Assembly (NCBI RefSeq): GCF_963678635.1
Contig: NC_087062.1
Span: forward strand, 45,717,758-45,781,757
Reading direction: 5' to 3'
DNA: 64,000 nt
Source: Symsagittifera roscoffensis
Taxonomy: Eukaryota; Xenacoelomorpha; Acoela; Convolutidae
The position numbers and the translations under genes were made by a program. The notes beneath the pieces were generated by a model. It was not told where the DNA came from. It saw only the letters and a program-made list of their open reading frames with translations, and ran no database searches. How positions within the stretch are numbered: position 1 is the stretch's first letter; each line of letters starts with the position of its first letter. Below are positions 45,751-55,780 of this stretch, one piece after another.

Positions 45751-48700
45751 CTAAAAGCCGTCGTCCGTTTCGGATTTCATTGAAAACAATTTACGAATAG
45801 ATTTTAATTCATCAATCCTCTTTAAAATTTTATCTTTATTGGCATGATAAGGACAGTCTTTCACACTATATTTCTTCAAGTTTTGTGTCTCTTCATAGTC
45901 GGTCCTCATCGGCAATGCGTAACCAAGCTTCTTTCCACGCTGGATTGAAACCGTGGTGTCCAGTGTGTTCAACAACACACTGACACACAGTCCGTTTCGC
46001 GTTACCGAGAAGCTCCGGCCTAAAATCACCGAACTCTGACTATTTGGATTCGGTACTAAGCAAACCTGTTTACTATCACTTAACGAATTTAAATTTCTCA
46101 TTCTAAAAATCGCTACTACAGCTTGTCCTGGTTGTAACTTTACTTTTCTATCCAAAAAAACTGGTACTTTATTTTCATCTGTTATTATCCTATTAATTGG
46201 TCTCTTAACATACTTTCGGTCCGGGTTTCTAATCCGTATTAGACCGTTGTTCAAGTCAATCATCACGTCAAAATTCCAGACAAAATCTCTGCCCAAGATG
46301 AATTGGTCGGCGTCGTCCAGATTCTCTACCACCAGGAAGCTCATCCAAAGGTTCCGTCCTCCCATGTGAAGGACCGTCACCGGTGTTCTTCCGGCTACGT
46401 AGATAGCTCCTCGATTTGCAGCGGCTAGTCGGAGATTCGTAGGAATCAAGTCTTCCCGCGTGAAGCCCATTCTCTCCCAGGTTTTTATCGGCATCACACT
46501 CACCACCGCGCCTGTGTCCAGAAGCCCTGTGACTCCGATTTTTGTTCCGTTGGTGTCAAGCAGGTGTGCTGTCACATCTGCTTCATATCCAATATGTACC
46601 GCGTCTTGTTCCATCATGGCGTCATGGCCTATCCTGCGGACTTTGAGTTCCTCTTCACCCAAATAGATCTGCCCCATTTGGTCATCATCTGTTGTTATGT
46701 AAGTCCTGGTGTAGATGCTGATTCCATCCACGTTCAGCATTATTTGATACGGCCCATAGACCTCCAAGTAGCGTCCATGAAGTTTCTTCATGCGAGGGCC
46801 ACCCGTCGTTAGTAGTGCTCGCACAGCTCTCGACTCAGTGCGTGGCTCCACCTGCCTCAGATAATCTGCATATGTGTCCAAATGCATTAAAGTGAACTCT
46901 GATGGTTCACTCAAATTTCTTATTACCTGGTGTCCAGCCACTGAGATTATCGACTGTATCTTCTTTCCCTGCGGCGCCAAGCCGAACCTCTTACCGGAGA
47001 TCACTTTAAGTTTCATATCTAAACTGCTTGGTGTTTTCGTCTCCTCGAACTCCATTGCCTCGAAGGTATTCAGTTGCTCCTGAAGCTTTTCATTTTCCAG
47101 TTCAAGTTTCACTTTTTGTTCGATCTCTTTCGTCACCAATTCCTGCTGTACTCTATTTAGAGCATCCTTTGCGGCTGCCTTATAATCGATCTTGAAGTCA
47201 TCGGCCGCAGTTGCTGGTTCCGGTTCACGTGCTTCTTCTGTTACTGCTTGCATTTTCTTTGCCGCCAGCTCTTGAGGTTTGTCCTTCCTGCGTGCCTCTG
47301 CTTCGCTCAAAAGTCGAGCCTTGCTTGCTTTCACTCCTGACAAAGCTTCTTCATGCCTTGGATGCTTGATGTCTGCCACTGCATCCCAGAATTGCGGACA
47401 ATCTGATTTAAAATGACCTTCCAAGTTACAAAAGAAACACCTCGGGCCAAATTTCGCAATTACTCCTCTCATGAAATCCTCATGATCCAACTCTGACGCA
47501 TCTTCGTCCTCGAGGCTAAAGCCTATTGCTTTCATGCCTTGTTTGTAAGCTGGGCATGCTGACACATGATGGTCTGTTGAACTGCAATTAGCACAAGAAC
47601 GTCTCTTGTCCATATCATCCCTCGGTTTATACCAATTGTTCCCTTGGTTTGCTGGTCCGTTGTTAAAATTGCCATAATTGTTCTTGTAATATCCAGATCT
47701 CGAAGGAGGTTTCAACAAAAGATACTCTTTTGATTTGAGCCTCAACTCCTCCGGTGTTGGCGCATTAGTTGATAGTGGTGTGTAATGCGTTGCTAGCATC
47801 GTACGAAGTTCATCATTTTTCACACCATCGATGAATTTTGAGGCTACGGCCAGGTTCATCCTTCGGTTTGACTCATCCGGTTGGCTGCGTCTTCTCAGCA
47901 TTTCCAAATCATCGAGAAACTTGTCTATTGTTTCATCTTCTTGTTGCCTCCGTTTCTCGAAGCGCATCATTGCCTGGTGCCCCTGCACCCCTGATCCGAA
48001 ACGGTTTAACAAGATTTCGAAGATTTTCTCAGCAGTGTCACGTTGATACTGTTTCTTAGCCATGACACAGTTCAGGGCTGTCCCTTCTAAGTTGCTGGTG
48101 AGCGCGCTGCATTCCTGTCTCTCCGACAAGTCCTCTTCCTCGAAATGCAGCTTCATTACCTCTATCCAGGTATCAATACAGCCATCAGACTCGTCCTTGT
48201 AGCATCTTGGCTTCTTAAAGACTCTTCTGGACTTTTCACTGCGTTCATTGGTTCTAGATAACCGCGTCAGGAATGTCTCCAAAGACCTGTTCAGGGGTTC
48301 AAATGCTGTGGCCATTGCCGTAGCATCCCTTGAGTGTCCCGCCTGAGTGTCCTCACACCTTGTCGAAGGCTCTGTGTGCGGTGCATCCCTGCAATCCGAA
48401 TCACCATGAGCGTTTCCCGCTTGGCCCATGTGACTCCTCCTCGGGCTTGTATGCCCCATGTTGCCAGAATCGCTTCTCCCGGTCGCATGTGTGCTTTGCG
48501 TTGGTCGTTCGTTCGAGGTTTGTCTGTTCCCCGTTGAACTCGCTCTAATGTTCGGGCCCCATGCTGTATTACCCTTTGTGGCATAGCCTGATGAACTGCA
48601 CCTGCCTCTAGTGGATCCATACGTCTTCCTCCTTTGATGTTCATTGAAGTTCACCCTCGGTTCCCTGCTGGGACCTCCCGAGTTCGGCTCTCCTTCTTTT

Positions 48701-49995
48701 GGTCCACTCTTGCTGCTTAGTAGCCCGTCCAACCTATCCATGATAGCCTGAGTTCGCCTCTCCATCATCGCGTCTATCTTTATGTCAAGAGACCCAAGAG
48801 ACTGCTCTTGCTGTATTCTTAACTTCTCCATGTCGGCTCTTAAGCGTAACTCCCTCTGTTCCGCCTCTCTTGTCATTCGCGACAAGTTCCTCGTCATATG
48901 TTCGTCCGTTCTTTCTTTCAAGCGTTTTTCGCTTCTGCCAACTTCTTGTCTGTTGCGGTTTATTTCTTCCCGCAGACTTTCTCTTTCAATGTGAACTGCT
49001 CTTTCCAGTTCACTCATCCTTATCGACATCTGTTCATTTTGTTCTCCTAAACTGCCCACTATGTTGTTTAAGGCTTCCTCTAGTGCTGCCCCGTTATCCA
49101 TGAGTGGCGTCACTAGTGGTGGTGTAACTCTGTCGGTCCCAGGTAGCTTCGTGCTGGTAGAGATCCGGGCCTTGACTCTCTGTCTTGACGTTTTATCATT
49201 ATCTATTTCAGGATCCGCTAACGCGTTGCCAAGCCCTCTGGTTCTACTCTCTTCAGGTTGTGGCTCCGAACTTGTCCTAATCGCGAAGTCCTTCGACTGG
49301 CCCGGTGTGTTTGCCTCTTTGCTTATCGTTGTCACTACACCAAATTTATCCATGGTTCCAGTCTCTCTTCCGACGTGTGCCTCACTCTCCTGGATCGAAC
49401 TATTGAGATTGACTTGAGATCCAAAGTCCCCTTGCTTCTCTTCATCCTCTTCCTCCTGGGACTCCCCATCGTTTCCTGCTCCTCCTCCCATGCTGAATGG
49501 AAAGATGTTTCCGAAGGTGTTCTTCATTCTTTCTGAGAACGATGATGAGGTTGTTTGTTTTCCAGTTCCGCTTGCCATCATAGTGTTGTCTGTCGGAGAT
49601 CTTCTAGTTGCCGTTACTTCAGTTGAGATGTCGGACAGTTCCGACATCTCCTCTCGATCCAACGTCCCGGTGGAAGTGGCAAAATCATGGCCTTGTTCTA
49701 CCGGAGTAGATTCACTCGCCAGCCTTCTGCCTCTCCCTTCCAGTCCATTTACTCCCTGGTTGTCGTTCATGGTATGGTCCGTATTGACCTCCACTTCTAA
49801 CAGTTCTCTTCGCTCTTCTGAGGTCTTTTGACTTCTCGTTTCAACCATTCTGCCTGAAACCGTCCCCTTTTTATCGGACCGGGTTCGCTTGATCCAATCC
49901 ACAAAAGGATCGGTCATCGTTTTTCTTTGCTTTTCAGGTATGGATTTCCTAGAGCTATTACCTCGTTTTGGTATCCTTGACTTGTCTAAACTCAT
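45751..49995 (-). CDS. Gag-protease frame of the giant element (about 1414 codons)
   Basis: The frame starts at MSLDKSRIPKRG, with a long Ser/Thr/Glu-rich N-terminal part. A coiled coil follows (about residues 315-425, e.g. ERESLREEINRNRQEVGR), then a capsid-like segment (CIDTWIEVMKLHFEEEDLS, near 48150) typical of Ty3/Gypsy Gag. Two CCHC knuckles lie at CANCSSTDHHVSAC (about 47555-47600) and CFFCNLEGHFKSDC (about 47400-47440). The aspartic protease shows GLLDTGAVVSVMP (about 46490-46525) with FILGRDFVWNFDVMID downstream as the ILG strand. At over 1400 residues it is much longer than a usual Gag-PR. It begins the element's coding part, just after the leader. Confidence 0.92.
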   Translation of the reverse strand: MSLDKSRIPKRGNSSRKSIPEKQRKTMTDPFVDWIKRTRSDKKGTVSGRMVETRSQKTSEERRELLEVEVNTDHTMNDNQGVNGLEGRGRRLASESTPVEQGHDFATSTGTLDREEMSELSDISTEVTATRRSPTDNTMMASGTGKQTTSSSFSERMKNTFGNIFPFSMGGGAGNDGESQEEEDEEKQGDFGSQVNLNSSIQESEAHVGRETGTMDKFGVVTTISKEANTPGQSKDFAIRTSSEPQPEESRTRGLGNALADPEIDNDKTSRQRVKARISTSTKLPGTDRVTPPLVTPLMDNGAALEEALNNIVGSLGEQNEQMSIRMSELERAVHIERESLREEINRNRQEVGRSEKRLKERTDEHMTRNLSRMTREAEQRELRLRADMEKLRIQQEQSLGSLDIKIDAMMERRTQAIMDRLDGLLSSKSGPKEGEPNSGGPSREPRVNFNEHQRRKTYGSTRGRCSSSGYATKGNTAWGPNIRASSTGNRQTSNERPTQSTHATGRSDSGNMGHTSPRRSHMGQAGNAHGDSDCRDAPHTEPSTRCEDTQAGHSRDATAMATAFEPLNRSLETFLTRLSRTNERSEKSRRVFKKPRCYKDESDGCIDTWIEVMKLHFEEEDLSERQECSALTSNLEGTALNCVMAKKQYQRDTAEKIFEILLNRFGSGVQGHQAMMRFEKRRQQEDETIDKFLDDLEMLRRRSQPDESNRRMNLAVASKFIDGVKNDELRTMLATHYTPLSTNAPTPEELRLKSKEYLLLKPPSRSGYYKNNYGNFNNGPANQGNNWYKPRDDMDKRRSCANCSSTDHHVSACPAYKQGMKAIGFSLEDEDASELDHEDFMRGVIAKFGPRCFFCNLEGHFKSDCPQFWDAVADIKHPRHEEALSGVKASKARLLSEAEARRKDKPQELAAKKMQAVTEEAREPEPATAADDFKIDYKAAAKDALNRVQQELVTKEIEQKVKLELENEKLQEQLNTFEAMEFEETKTPSSLDMKLKVISGKRFGLAPQGKKIQSIISVAGHQVIRNLSEPSEFTLMHLDTYADYLRQVEPRTESRAVRALLTTGGPRMKKLHGRYLEVYGPYQIMLNVDGISIYTRTYITTDDDQMGQIYLGEEELKVRRIGHDAMMEQDAVHIGYEADVTAHLLDTNGTKIGVTGLLDTGAVVSVMPIKTWERMGFTREDLIPTNLRLAAANRGAIYVAGRTPVTVLHMGGRNLWMSFLVVENLDDADQFILGRDFVWNFDVMIDLNNGLIRIRNPDRKYVKRPINRIITDENKVPVFLDRKVKLQPGQAVVAIFRMRNLNSLSDSKQVCLVPNPNSQSSVILGRSFSVTRNGLCVSVLLNTLDTTVSIQRGKKLGYALPMRTDYEETQNLKKYSVKDCPYHANKDKILKRIDELKSIRKLFSMKSETDDGF

Positions 49996-52966
49996 TCTTT
50001 ATTTGTCACTTTCCTATGCCTACTCTTGACTCAATTGCTAGAGACCTTATAGTTTTATTAACAATAATAATGACACAACACAATAAATTTCACCAGATTC
50101 TATTAAATAGTGACCACGAATCCCTGTATGTTGTCAGAGTACAGTTTGTATAAAATTTATTCACACTAGCCGATTATCGGTCCAAAGATCTGGAAACTAG
50201 CACAATATGATGTTATCAGTCAATTTAAAAGATAGTGTAGTCACTACCCAATCAAGCACAGTTTAGGTTGATTTAAAATCAAAAACAAAAAATATATATT
50301 GACACAATATGAATGTATATATAAAAAAAAACGTATGTGTCTTGTACTCGTAGTCGGTCGCAGTACAATAGTCGAACCTGTCTTTTAAAGAAAAAGCTTT
50401 CCCTGCTTGGTGCCGCACCAAACAGACAAAACTTTGAAGGCAGTAATTTTCTCAAGTGGGCGTCTATTGCACCCACCGAGTACTGTGTTACCTATCTGCC
50501 TTCGGACTGCCCGAGCTAGACCTACTAAAATCCTCAGGGCAGTCACTTTTCCCAAAAACGTATTATGTTTCAATCCACACCAATGAGTCACGCTCTTTTT
50601 AATTTAGACTTAGTGTCGCGAATATCCGAGTTCGGACCTGTTTTGTATTAGTCTGGTTCTTTTTGAGAGGCAAGTTACCAGTGCAGTCACTGATACCTAG
50701 CCTGTGTATTAATAACCTAATACCTCTCGCTTTTTAGTCTTTCTTTCGTTTACCTAAGTCCTTAATAAAATGATACCCCTCCGGATAGGCACAAATAGGA
50801 CCCTTCCGGACTGTCAGAATATAGACCCCTCCGGATTGGGACCCCTCGGAATTAGCAACTATAAGACCCCTCCGGATTCGGACCCCTCCGGTTTTGTGGA
50901 AAGTAGACCCCTCCGGATTCGGACCCCTCTGACTTTGAAAAATTTCGACCCCTCCGGATTGGGAGCCCTTAGCTCTGTCAAAGTAGCTTTTTGTAGTTTT
51001 CTTAATTTCAGCTTATACCCCTCCGGATTCGTTCTGCGTTGCTTTTATGCTGTTTGAATTAACTGGGAAGGGTATAGGGTCTTTTCCTAGACCCCTCCGG
51101 ATTGAAGTTAAGGCACTTATTTGACAATTCACACTAACGGTGAAGGGTCTTATCACTTGCCTAACTTCGACTCTATTATGGTTGTCTTGTGCCTTCAGCC
51201 TTCCCTTTTTGTCTAGAACTGTCCTAAGTTACTTAGTTCAATCGCTATCAATTTTTGGTAGGGGTATAAGGGTTTTTCAGAAAAATTTATAAAACGTGAA
51301 GGGTGTACCCCTCCGGATTTGTGTAATTTGCTAAAAACAATCTCAAAAAATTTTCTCGCTCGCTTTTTCGAGTAATTCTCTTTCCTACTAGTAAGTTCAG
51401 CTAATTTCTGATCTAATGGTACCAAGATTGACTCGATATGCTCTGTAGTTCCAAAGTTATTAACCAAAACGTCTTTTTTCCAAATTCAAAAATTTTCTCT
51501 CTTATAGGTTCCGCCTAACTTTTTCCGCAAATCTGGTCCTTTCGACCTAAAAATTATTGATCTGAGCTCACAAGGCCTATACTCTTCTAGTTCAATGCAA
51601 AAGACCCGATCTAAAACGCTTTTGTAGAAAAAATTTGCGAAAAACTATGCTACCTGGACCCCTCCGGATTGATGAATCCACCAAATCAAACACGTTATGT
51701 TCGATTTCTCTGCAACCCGGAAAGCTTTCGGGTAGCGGGTTTTAAAACTCGTAGATTCACTAGTGGAAGTTGTCTGAACAACTATTTTTACTGTCCTAAC
51801 TCAAAGATTTCAAAAAATTTTCTGATTTTATTGTGCTTCTTACTATCAAAAAATGGGAAAATTTGGTTTTTTGTACCAAACTAGTTCCAACCACTTCCGA
51901 ACTAAAGTTAACCGGTTCTACTTATTACAGTAGTGCAGTTACGATGTAACACACTAACTTAGCGCTTTTTTCCGTTTCAAAAAATATCGATATCTCAAAA
52001 ATCGCGACTTGTGGGGGGATCAAAATATCGCTATTTTGACCCTAAAAACCGGTCTGTTTTCGTTGTTTTTCACTGAAAAACGGTATAATACTATTTATAT
52101 AGGCTATATAAATAATAATATTAGTAATACAATACCCCTCCGGGTTTGTTTATTATCCGAATTAAGGTGCTTAACTCGGATATTCGCAGTTCGGTGAAGG
52201 GTCACTACAGTGCAGCACTGTCGAGCCCCCCACCGATTACTATCTTACTTTTTGTACCAAAAGGGATACAAAACTTGTTAACGATACCCAACAGTCGATT
52301 GTTGTTGTCGTTGAGCCCCTTCTTGTTGCTCCTTGAACTGCTTGCCGGATCGGTCTTCACCCAAGACCCTTCCGAATTGAGCGCAAATCAGCTGACCCTT
52401 CCGGATTGAGCGCAATTTATCATTAACGTGCTTAAATGCTCAAATAACCCTACAGTACAAGCCTCACAAACGGGCCACAAAATTGATCGTAACGATCCTG
52501 ACTGATATAATTGCCTGTAACAACAATATATCTATCAACAACAAACGGGGGGGTTGAATCACATCTTGTCTGGGGGGATGATTTCTACTGATTTTTTAGT
52601 TTTTTACTGTTTTTGGTTTTTTCGGTTATTTTTTATGTTTTTTGTTTTTCTTGGGTACTATACTATTTTTTGTTTGGTTTTACTTATATCTTTAAGTGTT
52701 TTTGATCACCAACCACTCAGGGGACGAGGAGACGGCCGATCCCCCCACCCTTCCTGGTTCGTGAATTTTCGGTCTTAACTAGGTTAAAAAACTATTCACG
52801 GCAATCCGGAAGGCCTCCGCGTTCCGAACTACCCTTCCGCCCCGGCGGTTTAGGCCTATTAAGGGCGTTAATGTGAGCATCCGCTCGGCGCGGAGTGCTC
52901 GTTAACGGTTCCGCCGGTCATGATGTTATAAAAGAATAACACCCAGGAGCGCCATAAAAACATACA
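49996..52966 (-). promoter_or_regulatory. Long 5' leader of the giant element
   Basis: Nearly 3 kb lie between the 5' LTR and the first Gag codon, with no long frame. The part nearest the LTR holds a candidate primer-binding site (TGGCGCTCCTGGG, 12 bp inside). The plus strand is T-rich at 52560-52710. The middle holds the CCGGA motif array (50760-52410). So long a leader could carry packaging, translation-control or splice signals. None was identified directly. Confidence 0.6.
50763..52412. repeat. Dispersed array of GACCCCTCCGGATT-type motifs in the leader
   Basis: About 15 or more copies of a 12-14-base motif (consensus on the plus strand GACCCCTCCGGATT) occur irregularly, for example near 50770, 50802, 50823, 50865, 50881, 50906, 50948, 51015, 51090, 51307, 51658, 52133, 52370 and 52394. 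Partly complementary GAAGGGTC-type words lie between them (51140, 51292, 52195). The spacing is irregular, so it is not a simple satellite. Related words (GACCCTTCCGGATTC, AATCCGGAAGG) occur in the LTRs. Confidence 0.85.
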
Positions 52967-53886
52967 TGTAACATTCGCCCGGAAGATACATATCGACGGA
53001 TAACAAAACTAAGTCTTAAGACGACTGGCTAGCGTCTAAACAGAGCTTTGCATGTTTTTCACCGTCTCTACCAAGCCAGTACTTTTCGGTGGTCTTTCTT
53101 ACATCAGGTCGACAAAAACGTTACTGTTCTCCGGCTTCGACCAGAACGCTCAAATTAACTGAATTACATGCAAAATTAGTGAGCTCATGGCTGGGTCTCA
53201 GTATCCCCAGACCACGAGGTCACTCCTAAAAATAGGGCTACTACTTATTATATTACTATTGTTTTTGTTCAGTAGATAAAAACCATCATCTCCATCGAAG
53301 ATGGATCAACCCTTTCCCCCAACTCCTAGCACCTCATCCTTGTCAAAACTAATCAAAATATCAGTTAAATTCAAGTCAGGACATGACAGGATGCTAAAAG
53401 TTTATGTGAGTTAATAAAAGTTTCCGTCCCGAGACCCTTCCGGATTCTTGAATCCGCTGAATCAAGCTCCCTACTCTTGATTTCTTGCTAATCCGGAAGG
53501 CTGGTTCTCACCCTTCACCGTTGTTGGCAACGGCCTTGCAACTATTGTAGCAGCACAATAGTTGCAACTCGGAACGCTCTCTGCTATTCTGTAGTTCGTT
53601 GTCGTTCTCCAATCTCGATTTTCGTACTGTTCGCAATCGCAGATAAAAGTTGTTCTGTTTTTCACTCGCTTTTTGTTAAAATGGCCGTTTCAGCATTTCT
53701 CAGAAATGTGACGTCATCATTCGAATCTTTGAAAATTTAAAATACTAGAATATTCTAGCCCTCACCGTTTGGCTAAACGTTCCAATAACGTCGCTAATCC
53801 TTCGAAATCATCAACTCGGAAGGCTTACTGCTCAAAATTCGAATCCTGCATAAATTGCATTTTGGCCATTCTGGTCGAATGTCACA
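52967..53886 (-). repeat. 5' LTR of the giant LTR element
   Basis: This is the partner of 27655-28574: 920 bp, about three differences by eye. It ends on the plus strand with GAATGTCACA, followed by AAACCACAATC, which continues the interrupted tandem unit. Confidence 0.95.
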
Positions 53887-54539
53887 AAACCACAATCAAC
53901 AGTCAAACCAGTGGCCATTCCGAAATATTGAATTATCAAACCAATTTAATAATAACTAAAAAAGACCACCTAACAAGCAACGACACTCAATTGTAAAAAT
54001 GTTTGCAAACCATAATTATGATTTTTTCGCTAACAATAGCATTAGTAATCCAAAATCAAGATCACTTTTTTCAAAACAAAATCGATCATCAATCACAAGA
54101 ACGCATTTATATTTAACAGAATCTGAAATTAATATCTGAATCTGTAAATTTTAATGATAAAAGAAAAACTCAGACTGACCAAACTGAAAAATATCCATTT
54201 TTTAAACCCAACTAGTAAGCAATTTTTGAGAAGCCAACCACCATATTCTGAAGATGAAGATTACTTCCATCAAATTCAACAACCATATAAAAATAATAAA
54301 CGAAAAAAAAATAATTGGAATATTGTAGATCAACTAGATGATAACTTTCAACCAGATATTTTCGAACCTTACATAATCTCTCATGAAACAGAATTTGGCA
54401 CCACCTAATATTAACAAAAAATCGCAAAATTATAACAATAGCCAGAGATGCCAACCCGAATTTAAAAGCAACAAAAATTCATTGCCCTATTATTGACAAC
54501 AACTAGAAATTACAAAAAATCAACTTACAAACTTTACAC

Positions 54540-54905
54540 AAAAACCAAACACAGAAGAATCACTCAAAATGATAATGAATTCATACTTTTTTGATGGATC
54601 ATCAAAAACATCTATTGAATCACTCCATTTTCTTTAGGAACGGATTCTGAATACTCAGTGGAAGACGACTTAAATGCGGTTATATCCATCTTAATCTTAA
54701 ACCTAGGCCCAGATGCTATGATTACACCTCTACATCAAAATTGGATTCAGAGACGCACAGCAATAATACAAACCACTCTCAATGGCGCAGCTCAAAAAGG
54801 GTTCTCAGTATTACGAATAGACATTAAATCTGATTGGAAACAATTTACGCAAGAGTTTTCCAAAATGTTGGACTCTGAACGAATTAAACAACATCAAAGA
54901 AATTA
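54540..54905 (+). pseudogene. Gag-like stretch in tandem unit A
   Basis: Plus-strand sequence encodes NAVISILILNLGPDAMITPL, then RTAIIQTTLNGAAQKGFSVL and KSDWKQFTQEFSKMLDSERI. A helix pair with 'GAAQKWF' and 'DWxxFxxxFxKxFD' is typical of retroelement Gag capsid segments. The reading is suggestive only, and what follows is not recognisable Gag. The region is a degraded fossil copied in both tandem units. Confidence 0.4.
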
Positions 54906-54931
54906 ATGCAACGAAATTTGTAGAACATAAT

Positions 54932-55780
54932 ATGAAACAATCATTCCGAAAATTCTTTTGGGTTACAGTTGTCCCATGTGGATCTGAAGTTAGCCACAAT
55001 GTAGAACAGCTTAACCCAAACGAAAATAAGTTTTATCTTCCAATTCCATACCCTACCTTAATGCCACTTTTAAAGAAATTCTCACTTGAAAGCATACGCG
55101 CAAACGCTCGTAACCCAAACATAGACCTACAATCAAAAGATTTTATTATTCCATATCAGATATACAACATCATATTTGAACAAAAAAGTTTCAAGAACCT
55201 CTCACTAAAATGGATACAATCCAGAGACAATCAACCGATCAAAACCTACGAAATCTCGCTGAAACAGAAGGATTTTCAGACTTCTACCGACAAGAAGACA
55301 GTGGATATTTTAAAAACATTAAAGGTTTTCTTTACCTAAACGGAGAAAAAAATTGCCCACAAGATTTTTCACTGAATAATACTTTCAGTTTTTTTAATTC
55401 GAAAAACGAATCCTAGCGTTTCTGGGATGACCCTACAATATCTTAGAAAGATTGACAGTATTATACGCAACGTTCAATTTTATAGGATTCCTCTTCTCAC
55501 TATTGAAAGGAATCTATAATACATGCGCAAAACACACACAGGTCAATAGACAAGCTAGAGTAGCGCACATTTTATTTGCAGAACTTTTTGAATTATTATC
55601 CACCTCTGTTAGTAAAATCCTTCTTGACGCACAAATGAGCAAATATAAAATAATTTTATTCACAAAACTAAACACATGCGATACTCCTCCGCAAGAAATC
55701 ACAAATACTACACCTACAGCACCATCTCATTTACACAGTTTAAAAAAACCATCCTCTATCAGTAATCCTACAAAGTTATA
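54932..55780 (+). pseudogene. Unrecognised frames in tandem unit A (copy in unit B)
   Basis: Two short plus-strand frames are shared with 59100-59935. One contains FWVTVVPCGSEVSHNVEQ and FYLPIPYPTLMPLLKKFSL. The other contains LYATFNFIGFLFSLLKGIYN and AHILFAELFELLSTSVSKIL, which is hydrophobic and possibly membrane-associated. I do not recognise either family. Given the Gag-like neighbour they are probably pieces of an element. Confidence 0.3.

Larger units (their letters stand above)
27655..53886 (-). mobile_element. Giant Ty3/Gypsy-type LTR retroelement with accessory region (26.2 kb)
   Basis: The element has 920-bp LTRs, a TGGCGCTCCTGGG stretch 12 bp inside the 5' LTR that could be a primer-binding site, Gag-protease, RT, RNase H, integrase with GPY/F module, a macro-like domain, and 10.5 kb of further open sequence with an SGNH hydrolase domain. 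LTR identity near 99.7% indicates a very recent insertion. It sits in one of two tandem 4.17-kb units. The other unit keeps the empty site, and AAA flanks the insertion on both sides (27652-27654, 53887-53889). At 26 kb it is several times the length of an ordinary Gypsy element. It looks nearly whole, with a few breaks. Its coding part is clearly richer in GC than the flanks. Confidence 0.95.

Noticed and set aside
50760-52412. CRISPR-like array interpretation of the CCGGATT repeats
   Set aside because: Repeats are too short, imperfect and irregularly spaced, and the context is a eukaryotic LTR element leader.
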